Part shown: one piece after another, positions 54,990 to 64,000 of the stretch | Layout: the number at the start of each line of letters is the position of its first letter | Position numbering within the stretch: the first letter of the stretch is position 1 | Assembly: GCA_019075905.1 (NCBI GenBank) | Contig: JAGXAM010000006.1 | Span: 79,731 to 143,730, forward strand | Reading direction: 5' to 3' | Source of the DNA: Hyphomicrobiales bacterium | GTDB lineage: Bacteria; Pseudomonadota; Alphaproteobacteria; Rhizobiales; Beijerinckiaceae | Length of the DNA stretch: 64,000 nucleotides | The notes under the pieces: generated by a model | What the model was told of the DNA's origin: nothing | Seen by the model: only the letters and a program-made list of their open reading frames with translations | Database searches by the model: none | Position numbers and translations under genes: made by a program

Positions 54990-55759
54990 TGCGATTCCAG
55001 CTCTTTTCGAGATGTGGCGGTGTTCGCCGAGGGGTTCAAAAATACATCGCCGGCATCGAAACGCGCTTCGACGCCATCCATCACCAGCACGAGACGGCCA
55101 TGCATATCAATGGTTTGAAAGATGCCGCTGCGGCGTGCGCTGCCGGTATCGACGCTGACCATGGTGCCAAGCCCGGCGGCGCGCGCCAGCCAGCGCTGGC
55201 GGATGCCGGCAAAGCCCGCCCCGCCGCCATGAAGGGCGATTTCCCGCCCGAGCGCGGCGATGAGATGGGGAGCGACCTCTGCGGCCTCGACGGCACGCCC
55301 GGCCAGCGCCGCAAGATGCGTCGCCCCATAGGGCAAGCCATCAGGGATCGCCCGGCAATTGATGCCAATGCCGATGATGCAGGCCTGCACACCGTGTTGC
55401 ACCTGATGGGCTTCCAGCATCAGGCCGGATAATTTCGCGCCATGGTGGACGATATCATTCGGCCATTTGATCTTGAGGGCGGCGGTGACCTGCGCATCGC
55501 GCAATGTCTCGCACAGCGCGCCATGCACGGCGACACCGGCAACAAAGCCGAGTTCCGGCAATTGCGCCACCGGCGCCGGGTTGGTCAGAAGCAGGCTGAT
55601 ATTGAGATTGCCCGGCGGCGCCTGCCAGACCTTGCCATGCCGCCCGCGCCCGGCAAATTGCTCGTCGGCGATGATGAACAGCGGCCCCCTCGCGCCTTCA
55701 CGGGCGCGACGCAGGGCCTCGTCATTGGTCGAGCCGAGCCGCTGATGATGCTCGATCAT
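54986..55759 (-). CDS. birA: biotin--[acetyl-CoA-carboxylase] ligase
   Basis: This enzyme attaches biotin to the biotin carboxyl carrier protein via biotinyl-AMP. It begins HHQRLGSTNDEALRRAREGARGPLFIIADEQFAGRGRHGKVWQAPPGNLNISLLL, which includes the GRGRxG biotin-binding loop. The ligase motif ALKIKWPNDIVHHGAKLSGLMLE is also present. At 257 residues it lacks the N-terminal DNA-binding domain of Escherichia coli BirA, so it is catalytic only. It sits 23 bases after nuoN and overlaps rnj by four bases, as in many relatives. Confidence 0.95.
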   Translation of the reverse strand: MIEHHQRLGSTNDEALRRAREGARGPLFIIADEQFAGRGRHGKVWQAPPGNLNISLLLTNPAPVAQLPELGFVAGVAVHGALCETLRDAQVTAALKIKWPNDIVHHGAKLSGLMLEAHQVQHGVQACIIGIGINCRAIPDGLPYGATHLAALAGRAVEAAEVAPHLIAALGREIALHGGGAGFAGIRQRWLARAAGLGTMVSVDTGSARRSGIFQTIDMHGRLVLVMDGVEARFDAGDVFLNPSANTATSRKELESQ

Positions 55760-55782
55760 CCCATAGCGGGCTAAGGCCGGGT

Positions 55783-57228
55783 CTATGGCTTTTGTCCTTG
55801 CATGAGTGCCCGCGCGGCATGATGCGTCACCGCCACCACCGGGCCGGGCCAGACCCAGAACACCATGACAAGCACACCGGCTCCGGCCAGCAGGCTGCGC
55901 AGGGTCAGCGACGCCCGGTCGAAGCTCGCGCCCGCCGCATCAAAGAACATCACCTTGACGATGCGCAGATAATAGAAGGCCGCAACTGCGCTGGCGAGCA
56001 CGCCCAGCACCGCCATGACATAAAGACCCGCGTGGATCGCCGCCACAAACACATACCATTTGGCGAAGAACCCGGCGAGCGGCGGAATGCCGGCCAGCGA
56101 GAACATCATCATGGCGAGGAAAAACGCCATCGGGAAATTGGTGGAGGACAGGCCGGCGAGATCGGCGATGTTTTCCACCGCCTGGCCCTTGATCTCCATG
56201 GCAATGATGGCAGCAAAGGTGCCGAGCGTCATGACCAGATAAATCGTCATATACAGCATCACGCCCTCGACGCCCTGCGCCGTCCCGGCCGCCAGCCCCA
56301 CCAGCGCAAAGCCCATATGGCCAATCGACGAATAGGCCATAAGCCGCTTGATGTTGGTCTGGCCGATCGCCCCGAAAGCGCCGAGCGCCATCGACGCCAC
56401 CGACATGAAAATGATGATCTGACGCCATTCGCCGGAAATGCCCGGGAAGGCCACGCTCACCAGCCGCAGGGTAATGGCAATGGCGGCAATTTTTGGCGCC
56501 GAGGCAAAGAAGGCCGTCACCGGTGTCGGCGCGCCTTCATAGACGTCCGGCGTCCACATGTGGAACGGCACCACCGACATTTTGAAGGCGAGCCCGGCCA
56601 TCAGGAAGGTCAGGCCGAAAATGATGCCAAGGCTTGCCGGGCCCTGCAGCTCGGCGGCAATGCCGGCAAAGCCCAAGGTGCCGGCAAAGCCGTAAATCAG
56701 CGAGGCGCCATAAAGCAGCAGCCCCGAGGACAGCGCGCCGAGCACGAAATATTTGAGGCCTGCCTCAGAGGCGCGGGCATCGGCACGCGCATAGGCGGCG
56801 ATGACATAGAGCGCCAGCGACATCAATTCGAGCCCGAGATAGAGCGCCATCAGATTATCGGCTGAAATCAGGATCATCATGCCGAGCGTCGCGAGGCAGA
56901 CCAGCACCGGAAACTCGTATTGATCGAGCCCGCGCCGCCTGAACCAGGCCATGGCCATCAGCAAGGTGGCGATCGAGCCGACCAGCGACAAGGCCTTCAT
57001 GAAGCGCCCGAAAGCATCATCGACCAGCAGGCCATTGAACAGCACCGTCGCGCCTGACGGCTGGAACAGGCAGGCGACCAGCGCCAGCCCGAGTACGCCG
57101 ATAGCCAGTTCGGTCACGAGCCAGGCGCGCTTTTCCCCGCCTAGCGCCCCGAGCAGCAGCATGGCCAGAATGCCGAGCGCGAGAATGAATTCCGGCAGTG
57201 CATGGCCGATCATGGAACCTGCGGTCAT
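55783..57228 (-). CDS. nuoN: NADH-quinone oxidoreductase subunit N
   Basis: NuoN is one of the antiporter-like proton-pumping subunits of complex I. It has about 14 transmembrane helices. The central half-channel helix contains the conserved Lys/Glu set in LEYAL-type segments, e.g. LYLGLELMSLALYVIAAYARAD, SEAGLKYFVLGALSSGLLLYG and FHMWTPDVYEGAPTPVTAFFAS. Length is 481. It follows nuoM with a one-base gap and is the last nuo gene, 23 bases before birA. Confidence 0.96.
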   Translation of the reverse strand: MTAGSMIGHALPEFILALGILAMLLLGALGGEKRAWLVTELAIGVLGLALVACLFQPSGATVLFNGLLVDDAFGRFMKALSLVGSIATLLMAMAWFRRRGLDQYEFPVLVCLATLGMMILISADNLMALYLGLELMSLALYVIAAYARADARASEAGLKYFVLGALSSGLLLYGASLIYGFAGTLGFAGIAAELQGPASLGIIFGLTFLMAGLAFKMSVVPFHMWTPDVYEGAPTPVTAFFASAPKIAAIAITLRLVSVAFPGISGEWRQIIIFMSVASMALGAFGAIGQTNIKRLMAYSSIGHMGFALVGLAAGTAQGVEGVMLYMTIYLVMTLGTFAAIIAMEIKGQAVENIADLAGLSSTNFPMAFFLAMMMFSLAGIPPLAGFFAKWYVFVAAIHAGLYVMAVLGVLASAVAAFYYLRIVKVMFFDAAGASFDRASLTLRSLLAGAGVLVMVFWVWPGPVVAVTHHAARALMQGQKP

Positions 57229-57229
57229 T

Positions 57230-58750
57230 TCAATGCCCGATCAGCGGCGTGAGTGCCGCAGTTTGAGTGACATGCAGCGCCGCATTATAGCCCTGGACCA
57301 GATGCGTCACCGCCGCTGCGCTCGCACCCAGCACCGGGCCGGGATGCACGCCATAATAGATCACCAGCAGCACCAGCGGCACCAGCAGCACCAGTTCGCG
57401 CGCCGACAGATCCGTTATGCCGGCCAGCGACGGCTTGTCGAGCACACCGAAAATCACCCGCCGGTAGAGATAAAGCGCATAGCAGGCCGAAAGGATCACG
57501 CCGCTGGTGGCAAACAGCGCCACCCAGCTGTTGGCACTGAAGGCGCCGAGCAAGGTGAGGAATTCGCCGACAAAGCCGGAGGTGCCCGGCAGGCCGACAT
57601 TGGCCATGGTGAACACCATCAGCACGCGTGCATAAAGCGGCATGCGCTGCACCAGCCCGCCATAGGCGGCGATCTCGCGGGTATGCATCCGGTCATAGAC
57701 CACGCCGACGCACAGGAACAATGCCCCCGACACCAGCCCGTGCGACACCATCTGGAACACCGCGCCCTGCACGCCCTGCTCGTTCATGGCGAACAGGCCC
57801 ATGGTGACAAAGCCCATATGCGCCACCGAGGAATAGGCGATCAGCTTCTTCATATCCTCCTGCACCAGCGCCACCAGCGAGGTGTAGACAATGGCGATGA
57901 TCGACAGGGTGAACATCATTGGCGCGAAATAATGCGAGGCATTCGGGAACATCGGCAGCGAAAACCGGATGAAGCCATAGCCGCCCATTTTCAGCAGGAT
58001 GCCCGCCAGAATGACCGAGCCCGCCGTAGGCGCCTCGACATGGGCGTCAGGAAGCCAGGTATGCACCGGCCACATCGGCATCTTGACCGCGAAAGAGGCA
58101 AAAAACCCGAGCCACAGCCAGAACTGCATCTGCGCCGAAAAATGCGTCGCCAGCAGCGTCGGAATATCGGTGGTGCCGGCCTGCGCATACATCGCCATAA
58201 TGGCGAGCAGCATCAGCAGCGAGCCCAGCAACGTATAGAGGAAGAACTTGAAGCTGGCATAGATGCGTCGCTTGCCACCCCAGATGCCGATGATCAGGAA
58301 CATCGGAATGAGGCCGCCCTCGAAGAAAATATAGAACAACACCAGATCCAGCGCGCAGAACACGCCGATCATCAGCGTCTCCAGCACCAGAAAGGCGATC
58401 ATATATTCCTTGACGCGGAAGGTAATGGTTTCCCACGACGCCAGAATGCAGAACGGCATGAGGAAGGTGGTCAACAGCACGAACGGCATCGACAGCCCGT
58501 CCACGCCGAGCTTGTAGCCCAGCCCGCCGCCAAACCAGTGCTTGGCTTCCACCAGCTGGAAGGCGGCACTGCTCTGGTCAAACCGCCCCCAGGCGACCAC
58601 CGACAGCAGGAACGTGGCAAGCGTGGTGATCAGCGCCGCAAAGCGCACATTGCTGCGCCCTGCCGCTTCCTGGTCATTCTGGGTGAGAATGAAGGCAACG
58701 CCGACGAGGGGCAGGAAAACCAGGCCCGAAAGAATGCCAAAACCAAACAT
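57230..58750 (-). CDS. nuoM: NADH-quinone oxidoreductase subunit M
   Basis: NuoM is the second antiporter-like membrane subunit. It includes [24 protein letters not shown] (with the conserved Glu in TM5), [35 protein letters not shown], and [16 protein letters not shown] chose the ATG at 58750, which forms a TGATG overlap with the nuoL stop, giving 506 residues. A GTG nine codons earlier would overlap nuoL further and is unlikely. Confidence 0.96.
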   Translation of the reverse strand: MFGFGILSGLVFLPLVGVAFILTQNDQEAAGRSNVRFAALITTLATFLLSVVAWGRFDQSSAAFQLVEAKHWFGGGLGYKLGVDGLSMPFVLLTTFLMPFCILASWETITFRVKEYMIAFLVLETLMIGVFCALDLVLFYIFFEGGLIPMFLIIGIWGGKRRIYASFKFFLYTLLGSLLMLLAIMAMYAQAGTTDIPTLLATHFSAQMQFWLWLGFFASFAVKMPMWPVHTWLPDAHVEAPTAGSVILAGILLKMGGYGFIRFSLPMFPNASHYFAPMMFTLSIIAIVYTSLVALVQEDMKKLIAYSSVAHMGFVTMGLFAMNEQGVQGAVFQMVSHGLVSGALFLCVGVVYDRMHTREIAAYGGLVQRMPLYARVLMVFTMANVGLPGTSGFVGEFLTLLGAFSANSWVALFATSGVILSACYALYLYRRVIFGVLDKPSLAGITDLSARELVLLVPLVLLVIYYGVHPGPVLGASAAAVTHLVQGYNAALHVTQTAALTPLIGH

Positions 58751-60747
58751 CAGTGCACCCCACCCGCCAGATACCACGAGATGAAGGCGGCAACGCCCAG
58801 CATCATGGCGAAGGCATAATGATAGACATATCCCGATTGCAGCCGCACCACCTGTGCCGTGACATCGAGCGTGCGCGAGGCAATGCCATCAGGCCCGAGC
58901 CCGTCGATCACCGCACCATCGCCGCCCTTCCAGAACAGCCGGCCGATCCAGAAGGCCGGGCGCACGAACAGGAAGTCGTAAAGCTCGTCAAAATACCACT
59001 TGTTGAGCAGGAATTTGTAGAGCAGCGGGTTGGCGCCAGCCAGACGCGCCGCCGATCCCGGCCAGCGGATATACATCAGCCAGGCGACCACGAAACCAAC
59101 GACCATCATCAGGGTCGGCAGAAGCGATATATAGGTCGGCACCTCTTCCATATTATGCAGAAGGTGATTGCCGGGCGCGAGGAACAGCGCATGTTTCCAG
59201 AAGCCGGCAAAGCCTTCGCCAATGAAGGAATTGCGGAACAACAGCCCGGCAAACAGCGCGCCCAGCGCCAGCACCGCCAGGGGCACCAGCATGGTCAGCG
59301 GTGATTCATGCGGGACATGGCCATGATCGCCGTGGCCATGATCATCATGCGCGCGGTCATCATGGGCGTGGTCATCATGATGGCCGGCCACCGCAAGGGC
59401 ACCGCGCGTCCCGAAAAAGGTCATGAACACCAGACGCCACGAATAGAAGCTGGTGAGGCCGGCGGCGATCACCACCATCGCCCAGGCGAATACCGCGCCG
59501 AACCGGTGCGAGGCATAGGCCGCCTCGATGATCGCATCCTTGGAATAATAACCGGCCGTGAAGGGAAAGCCTGTCAGCGCCAGCGTGCCGATGGTCATCA
59601 TCCAGAAGGTGAAGGGTATGTCCTTGCGCAGGCCGCCCATATTGCGCATGTCCTGCTCGTGATGCATCGCGTGGATCACCGATCCGGCACCAAGGAACAG
59701 CAGCGCCTTGAAAAACGCATGGGTAAAGAGGTGGAACATGCCGAGCGAATAGCCGCCAACCCCCATGGCCACAAACATGTAACCCAATTGCGAGCAGGTC
59801 GAATAGGCGATGACCCGCTTGATGTCGTTTTGCACCAGCCCGACCGTCGCCGCGAAAAACGCGGTCATGCCGCCGACAATGGTCACCACCGACAGCGCCA
59901 CCGGCGAGAATTCAAACAGCGGCGACAGCCGCGCCACCATGAACACCCCGGCCGTCACCATGGTTGCAGCATGGATCAGCGCCGAAACCGGGGTCGGGCC
60001 TTCCATGGCGTCCGGCAACCAGGTGTGCAGCAGAAATTGCGCCGACTTGCCCATGGCCCCCATGAACAGCAGCAGGCAGGCCACCGTCATGGCATTGGCA
60101 TCGAGCCCGAAAACATGGATGGTCTTGTGGGCGAGGCCCGGCGCCGCCGCAAAAATCGTGTCGAAGGACACCGACCCGGTCAGCGCGAAAACAAGGAAAA
60201 TCCCCAGGGCAAAACCGAAATCGCCAACGCGGTTGACCACGAAAGCCTTGATCGCGGCCGCATTGGCCGAGGGCTTTTCATACCAGAAGCCGATCAGCAG
60301 ATAGGAAGCGAGGCCGACCCCCTCCCAGCCAAAGAACAATTGCACGAGATTGTCCGCCGTCACCAGCATCAGCATGGCGAAGGTGAACAGCGACAAATAG
60401 GCAAAAAACCGCGGCCGCGACGGATCATCCGCCATGTAGCCGATGGAATAGAGATGCACGAGGCTCGACACTGTGGTGACGACAACCAGCATCACCACCG
60501 TCATCGTATCGACCCGCAGCGCCCAGTCGACCGAAAGCTTGCCCGCCGTCATCCAGTTGGCAATGACATGCACATCGAGCGGCGCGCCGCCGAGGCCATA
60601 TTGAAAGAACGCCACCCATGACAGCAAGGCCGCCAGCATCAGCAGGCCGGTGGTCAAGACCTCGGCATTGCGGGCGCTCAGACTGGAACCGCTGAGGCCC
60701 GCGACCAGCGCGCCGAGCAGCGGCAGGAAAACAATGGCGTCGATCAT
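58750..60747 (-). CDS. nuoL: NADH-quinone oxidoreductase subunit L
   Basis: NuoL is the distal proton-pumping subunit with the lateral helix that spans the membrane arm. Motifs include [78 protein letters not shown], and the [12 protein letters not shown] segment. An unusually His/Asp-rich loop (about residues 453-479, [21 protein letters not shown]) lies before the C-terminal part. Such loops occur in other alphaproteobacterial NuoL proteins, and its role is unclear. Length is 665. It ends one base into nuoM and starts 7 bases past the nuoK stop. Confidence 0.96.
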   Translation of the reverse strand: MIDAIVFLPLLGALVAGLSGSSLSARNAEVLTTGLLMLAALLSWVAFFQYGLGGAPLDVHVIANWMTAGKLSVDWALRVDTMTVVMLVVVTTVSSLVHLYSIGYMADDPSRPRFFAYLSLFTFAMLMLVTADNLVQLFFGWEGVGLASYLLIGFWYEKPSANAAAIKAFVVNRVGDFGFALGIFLVFALTGSVSFDTIFAAAPGLAHKTIHVFGLDANAMTVACLLLFMGAMGKSAQFLLHTWLPDAMEGPTPVSALIHAATMVTAGVFMVARLSPLFEFSPVALSVVTIVGGMTAFFAATVGLVQNDIKRVIAYSTCSQLGYMFVAMGVGGYSLGMFHLFTHAFFKALLFLGAGSVIHAMHHEQDMRNMGGLRKDIPFTFWMMTIGTLALTGFPFTAGYYSKDAIIEAAYASHRFGAVFAWAMVVIAAGLTSFYSWRLVFMTFFGTRGALAVAGHHDDHAHDDRAHDDHGHGDHGHVPHESPLTMLVPLAVLALGALFAGLLFRNSFIGEGFAGFWKHALFLAPGNHLLHNMEEVPTYISLLPTLMMVVGFVVAWLMYIRWPGSAARLAGANPLLYKFLLNKWYFDELYDFLFVRPAFWIGRLFWKGGDGAVIDGLGPDGIASRTLDVTAQVVRLQSGYVYHYAFAMMLGVAAFISWYLAGGVH

Positions 60748-60754
60748 GCCAGGC

Positions 60755-61060
60755 TCAGCCCTTCATCTGATGAATGTCTTCAACCGCGATCGTGCCGCGA
60801 TTACGGAAATAAGTGACCAGAATCGCCAGTCCGATCGCAGCCTCGGCCGCCGCCACGGTGAGGATGAACAGAGCGAAAACCTGTCCGGTGAGATCATGCA
60901 GATGCACCGAAAAGGCCACAAGGTTGATATTGACGGCGAGCAGTATCAGTTCGACCGACATCAGGATGACAATGATATTCTTGCGATTGAGAATGATGCC
61001 GAGCATGCCCAGGGTAAAGACAATCGCCGCCACCACCAGATATTGATTGATGCCAATCAT
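60755..61060 (-). CDS. nuoK: NADH-quinone oxidoreductase subunit K
   Basis: NuoK is a three-helix membrane subunit with two essential buried glutamates, seen here in the second and third helices ([17 protein letters not shown] and [13 protein letters not shown]). The 101-residue protein starts [29 protein letters not shown] at the ATG at 61060, which follows an AGGG site eight bases upstream. It lies 10 bases after nuoJ and 7 bases before nuoL. Confidence 0.96.
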   Translation of the reverse strand: MIGINQYLVVAAIVFTLGMLGIILNRKNIIVILMSVELILLAVNINLVAFSVHLHDLTGQVFALFILTVAAAEAAIGLAILVTYFRNRGTIAVEDIHQMKG

Positions 61061-61070
61061 GGAACTTACC

Positions 61071-61691
61071 CTATTCAGCCGCTTCGAGCCCGCGCCCCGA
61101 CGGCACCTTGACAATATCGATCGCCCCTGCCCGCGTGCGCGCGTTTTGCGCCGCGATATTCTGGCGTTTCACGCCGGGCTTGTGGTGCAGCGTAAGCACG
61201 ATCGCCCCGACCATGGCGGTCAGCAGCACGAAGCCCGCCGCCTGGAACAGGTAGAAATACCGGGTATAGAGCACCTCGCCCAGCGCCATGACATTGCTGG
61301 CTGCCGCCGGAGTTGGCGTCTGCACATGGCCGCCACCTGAGGGCGTGGCGATAAAGCCGCCCACAACCAGCACCAGTTCGATCACCACCAGGCCGCCGAT
61401 CAGCGCGCCAATCGGCAGATATTGCAAAAACCCCTGCTTCAGCTCGGCAAAATCGACATCGAGCATCATCACCACGAACAGGAACAGCACCGCGACCGCG
61501 CCGACATAGACCACCACCAGCAGCATCGCCAGAAATTCGGCGCCGATCAGCAGGAACAATCCTGAGGATGCCACGAAGGCAAGGATCAGGAACATCACCG
61601 AATGCACGGGATTGCGCGCCGTAATGACCATGAAGGCCGCAAGGCACAGCACGCTGGCAAAGATATAGAAAAAGACAACTGCTGGCGTCAT
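61071..61691 (-). CDS. nuoJ: NADH-quinone oxidoreductase subunit J
   Basis: NuoJ is a five-helix membrane subunit of complex I, with the conserved pi-bulge helix in [31 protein letters not shown]. It has 206 residues from the ATG at 61691, with a polar C-terminus ([29 protein letters not shown]). It is the first gene of this operon. Upstream lies about 800 bases without nuoI. In most alphaproteobacteria nuoA to nuoN form one operon, so here the peripheral-arm genes must be elsewhere. Confidence 0.95.
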   Translation of the reverse strand: MTPAVVFFYIFASVLCLAAFMVITARNPVHSVMFLILAFVASSGLFLLIGAEFLAMLLVVVYVGAVAVLFLFVVMMLDVDFAELKQGFLQYLPIGALIGGLVVIELVLVVGGFIATPSGGGHVQTPTPAAASNVMALGEVLYTRYFYLFQAAGFVLLTAMVGAIVLTLHHKPGVKRQNIAAQNARTRAGAIDIVKVPSGRGLEAAE

Positions 61692-62487
61692 GGCTGCTGA
61701 AATCTCTCGTCCCCTTCAGGCCGGTGCTGCCCCGGGGCACCATCGGCTGAACTCGCGCTCACGCTTAGTGCAGCGCACGCGCCGGGTAAAGCCTTATATG
61801 GACGCTGCATGCGCTTCGAAACAAAAATACCGCAAGGCCGCTGCGTTTTTTCCCACCGCGAACTTTTTTCCTGACCCTGACAAGGCGCGCGCACGAGGAG
61901 AGCCGTCGCTTAGCCAGCACCAGCGCCCGCCCGCGCGAAACATGGCGGCGCGCGCGCATCCGGGCACACCTTATATAGTGGCAGCATTTAAGGGCAGCGC
62001 TTTTGCGGGGCGCCGCGAATCGCGACCGCCCCAAAGATGACAGCATCTGGCGCCGCGCCTGCAGCCCGTTTTCGCGGGTGCGCGCCCGATTCTATGCTGC
62101 GGCGCGATAAAACTTCCGGCATTTCAACCGGATCGCCGCTGCTTTTGGCCCTCGACCGACAGAATCGGCCCCTGTCTGCGCCGCAACCCGGGAAGATTCG
62201 CCCTGCAAAAGTCGAGACCCTCGACGCGCCGCACCGGCCCGAAGTGAAAAATAGCGCTTTATCTTGCAAAGCAAAATTGCATTAAAATGCCTATATCTGC
62301 ACAATTTGCATAGTTTTGTCACAATGTGCTTAAAATTCGTTAAAATATGCCAGAGAGTCATGCAATTTTGGAATGGCAGGTCTCGCGACCATCCCCTTCC
62401 ATTGTGCGCTGCACCATACTATCTTCCGGTCATCGAATTAGACGGTCTTGGCCAAAAGGCGTGAGACCTTAGATTAGGAGAACGATC
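61692..62487. other. long intergenic region upstream of nuoJ and the DUF1127 gene
   Basis: No convincing gene is present in these 796 bases. The left two thirds are GC-rich with short hairpins: a GGTGC/GCACC-type leader structure about 32-50 bases before nuoJ (61723-61741), a weak hairpin with T-runs on both strands (61831-61851), and GTCGAG-ACC-CTCGAC (62211-62225). The right third (62240-62360) is AT-rich with TAAAAT-like elements and probably holds the DUF1127 promoter. No tRNA, IS end or CRISPR is seen. Confidence 0.6.
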
Positions 62488-62643
62488 ATGACCCTTGAAA
62501 CACTCACCATGCGGATCCGCAAGTGGCGTCAGTACCGCGCTTCAGTGCGCGAATTGTCCCGCCTCAGCGACCGCGAGCTCAGCGATCTCGGTATCGGCCG
62601 TGGCGACATCGATTATGTTGCCCGTGGCGGTGTCCGCGACTGA
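62488..62643 (+). CDS. DUF1127 micro-protein
   Basis: This 51-residue protein ends in the DUF1127 core LSRLSDRELSDLGIGRGDIDYVARGG, preceded by a basic amphipathic helix (MRIRKWRQYRASVREL). DUF1127 proteins in Rhodobacter (CcaF1) and Agrobacterium are small Arg-rich proteins that can bind RNA and influence stress, carbon and phosphate responses. The ATG has an AGGAG ribosome-binding site, and a strong intrinsic terminator follows at 62709. The gene is monocistronic and transcribed toward trmFO. Because it is shorter than 60 codons it is easily missed. Confidence 0.92.
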   Translation: MTLETLTMRIRKWRQYRASVRELSRLSDRELSDLGIGRGDIDYVARGGVRD

Positions 62644-62708
62644 CATGAATAGCGCCAGCGCGGCTGGCTGCGGGGCCAAGGCTCTGCGGACGCTAGCGTA
62701 AGGCAGCC

Positions 62709-62749
62709 AAGCGCCTGCTGGGATCCTCCCGCCAGCAGGCGCTTTTTTA
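62709..62749 (+). terminator. strong intrinsic terminator after DUF1127 gene
   Basis: AAGCGCCTGCTGG pairs perfectly with CCAGCAGGCGCTT (13 base pairs) across a 10-base loop, followed by TTTTAT. It lies between the DUF1127 gene and trmFO and should isolate the two transcripts. Confidence 0.92.
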
Positions 62750-62783
62750 TTGACCTCGGCTCTGGCCCCTGCGACAGAGCAGC

Positions 62784-64000
62784 ATGGATCCCGTTCACAT
62801 CATCGGCGCCGGGCTGGCCGGCTCGGAAGCTGCCTGGCAAATCACCCGCCGCGGCCTTCCCGTCATCTTGCATGAAATGCGGCCCGTACGCGGCACGGAA
62901 GCCCACAAGACCGGCCATTGTGCCGAGCTCGTCTGCTCCAATTCCTTTCGCTCCGACGACGCCGCAACCAATGCCATCGGCGTCCTGCACCGCGAGATGC
63001 GGGCCATGGATTCGCTGATTCTGCGCATGGCCGACGCCCATCAGGTGCCGGCCGGCGGCGCGCTGGCTGTGGATCGCGACGGCTTTTCGCAGGCCGTCAC
63101 CGCCGCCCTTGAATCCGAACCGCTGGTGACTTTCGCGCGCGGCGAGGTCGACGGCCTGCCGCTCGCCGACTGGGATCAGGTGATCATCGCCACCGGCCCG
63201 CTGACCTCCCCGGCCCTTGCTGAGGCCATTCGCCAGCGCACCGGCGAGGATGCCCTCGCCTTTTTCGATGCCATCGCCCCCATCGTCCATCGCGCCTCGA
63301 TTGATATGGACAAGGCCTGGTTGCAGTCGCGCTATGACAAGAAGGGCCCGGGCGGCTCCGGCGCCGATTACATCAACTGCCCGCTCGACCGCGATACCTA
63401 TGAGGCCCTGATCGACGCCCTGCTGCAAGGCGAGACCACGCCCTTCAAGGAATTTGAAAATACCCCCTATTTCGATGGCTGCCTGCCGATCGAGGTCATG
63501 GCCGCGCGCGGGCGCGAAACCTTGCGCCACGGGCCGATGAAGCCGGTTGGACTCACCAACCCGCATGATCCGGCGCGCAAACCCTATGCCGTGGTGCAAT
63601 TGCGCCAGGACAATGCCCTCGGCACGCTCTATAATATCGTCGGCTTCCAGACCAAGCTGAAATATGGCCCGCAAGCCGAGGCGCTGCGGCTGATCCCCGG
63701 CCTCGAACAGGCTGAATTTGCCCGCCTCGGCGGCCTGCATCGCAATACATTCCTCAATTCTCCGCGCGTGCTGGACCCGTTCCTACGGCTCAAGGCCGAG
63801 CCGCGCTTGCGCTTTGCCGGCCAGATCACCGGCTGCGAGGGCTATGTCGAAAGCGCCGCCGTCGGCCTGATCACCGGGCGCATGGCCGCTTTCGAGCGGC
63901 TTTGCCGCGTCTTGCCCCCGCCGCCGCAGACCACGGCAATTGGCGCGCTCCTCAACCACATCACCGGCGGCCATCTGGAGACGATCGACGCGGGTCCGCG
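62784..64000 (+). CDS. trmFO: tRNA (uracil-5-)-methyltransferase, folate-dependent; 3' end cut by window
   Basis: TrmFO (Gid) makes ribothymidine-54 in tRNA using 5,10-methylene-tetrahydrofolate and FAD. The N-terminus has the FAD-binding [21 protein letters not shown] and the diagnostic [31 protein letters not shown]. Downstream are [31 protein letters not shown] and [22 protein letters not shown]. The ATG at 62784 is 34 bases past the DUF1127 terminator. About 405 codons are visible and the C-terminus continues beyond the right edge. The cofactor links it to the one-carbon pool made by glyA. Confidence 0.95.
   Translation, partial: MDPVHIIGAGLAGSEAAWQITRRGLPVILHEMRPVRGTEAHKTGHCAELVCSNSFRSDDAATNAIGVLHREMRAMDSLILRMADAHQVPAGGALAVDRDGFSQAVTAALESEPLVTFARGEVDGLPLADWDQVIIATGPLTSPALAEAIRQRTGEDALAFFDAIAPIVHRASIDMDKAWLQSRYDKKGPGGSGADYINCPLDRDTYEALIDALLQGETTPFKEFENTPYFDGCLPIEVMAARGRETLRHGPMKPVGLTNPHDPARKPYAVVQLRQDNALGTLYNIVGFQTKLKYGPQAEALRLIPGLEQAEFARLGGLHRNTFLNSPRVLDPFLRLKAEPRLRFAGQITGCEGYVESAAVGLITGRMAAFERLCRVLPPPPQTTAIGALLNHITGGHLETIDAGP

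Noticed and set aside
56951..58819. A long plus-strand open frame antisense to nuoN/nuoM/nuoL.
   Set aside because: It is a high-GC shadow: its translation is rich in His, Arg and Gln low-complexity stretches, with no family match, and the minus strand encodes unmistakable complex I subunits.
61690..62040. A 116-codon plus-strand frame starting opposite the nuoJ start codon.
   Set aside because: It starts inside the nuoJ start region, has no motif or signal sequence and lacks a ribosome-binding site.
62037..62285. An 82-codon plus-strand frame in the gap before the DUF1127 gene.
   Set aside because: No ribosome-binding site, no domain, and composition drifts across its length. It is more likely non-coding.
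62330..62343. A TTAA-N6-TTAA pattern resembling a CtrA site.
   Set aside because: The CtrA consensus needs seven bases between the TTAA halves. This one has six and lies in AT-rich sequence where it can occur by chance.

Overview
The window is chromosomal DNA from an alphaproteobacterium, most likely a Hyphomicrobiales (Rhizobiales) relative. The evidence is gene content and order: glyA-nrdR-ribD-ribE, lptF-lptG-lptD-surA-pdxA-ksgA, nuoJKLMN-birA-rnj-mce-DUF1467, an LdtR-type MarR regulator beside an L,D-transpeptidase, DUF2865, DUF1127, phaA-phaB and a GT21 sphingolipid/hopanoid-type glycosyltransferase. The DNA is GC-rich, densely coded and mostly housekeeping. I see no prophage, transposase, CRISPR array, tRNA or rRNA.

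Layout. 1-3.1 kb: citramalate synthase (cut by the window edge) coupled to aspS. 3.3-4.0 kb: a small exported protein, then two palindromic intergenic repeats. 4.0-10.4 kb: glyA, an unknown low-GC gene, nrdR-ribD-ribE, and a converging ribH-nusB-thiL operon, together giving folate/one-carbon, riboflavin and thiamine functions. 10.6-14.7 kb: an Fsr-like exporter, the ldt/ldtR cell-wall locus and a small membrane protein coupled to a valine-catabolic hydrolase. 15.9-31.2 kb: an RND efflux adaptor/pump pair, rarA, an HtrA protease, a Zn alcohol dehydrogenase, an orphan periplasmic binding protein, an Atm1-type exporter, a LysM protein, a LOG hydrolase and NAD synthetase.

31.2-42.9 kb: aspartase, monothiol glutaredoxin, the PHB genes phaA/phaB, a glycosyltransferase, a GluRS, a DUF2865 exported protein, a methyltransferase, an OmpW-like porin, and holC-pepA. 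43.1-50.6 kb: an outer-membrane biogenesis operon (lptF, lptG, lptD, surA) running by 4-base overlaps into pdxA and ksgA. 50.8-52.7 kb: an AT-rich accessory island with one nuclease-like gene. 52.7-61.7 kb: a nine-gene minus-strand operon that starts with the membrane arm of respiratory complex I and runs through biotin ligase, RNase J, methylmalonyl-CoA epimerase and DUF1467. 61.7-62.5 kb: a long non-coding gap. 62.5-64 kb: a DUF1127 micro-protein with a strong terminator, then trmFO (cut by the window edge).

The parts that depart from expectation are two isolated, compositionally distinct genes of unknown function inserted between core genes (5.3-6.3 kb and 50.8-52.5 kb, the second inside a short near-perfect direct repeat), an apparently inverted ribH-nusB-thiL block, a complex I operon that begins at nuoJ, and several intergenic palindromes that look like operators or small-RNA structures. 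I did not find a multi-gene novel system. The best candidates for new biology are the two single-gene insertions.
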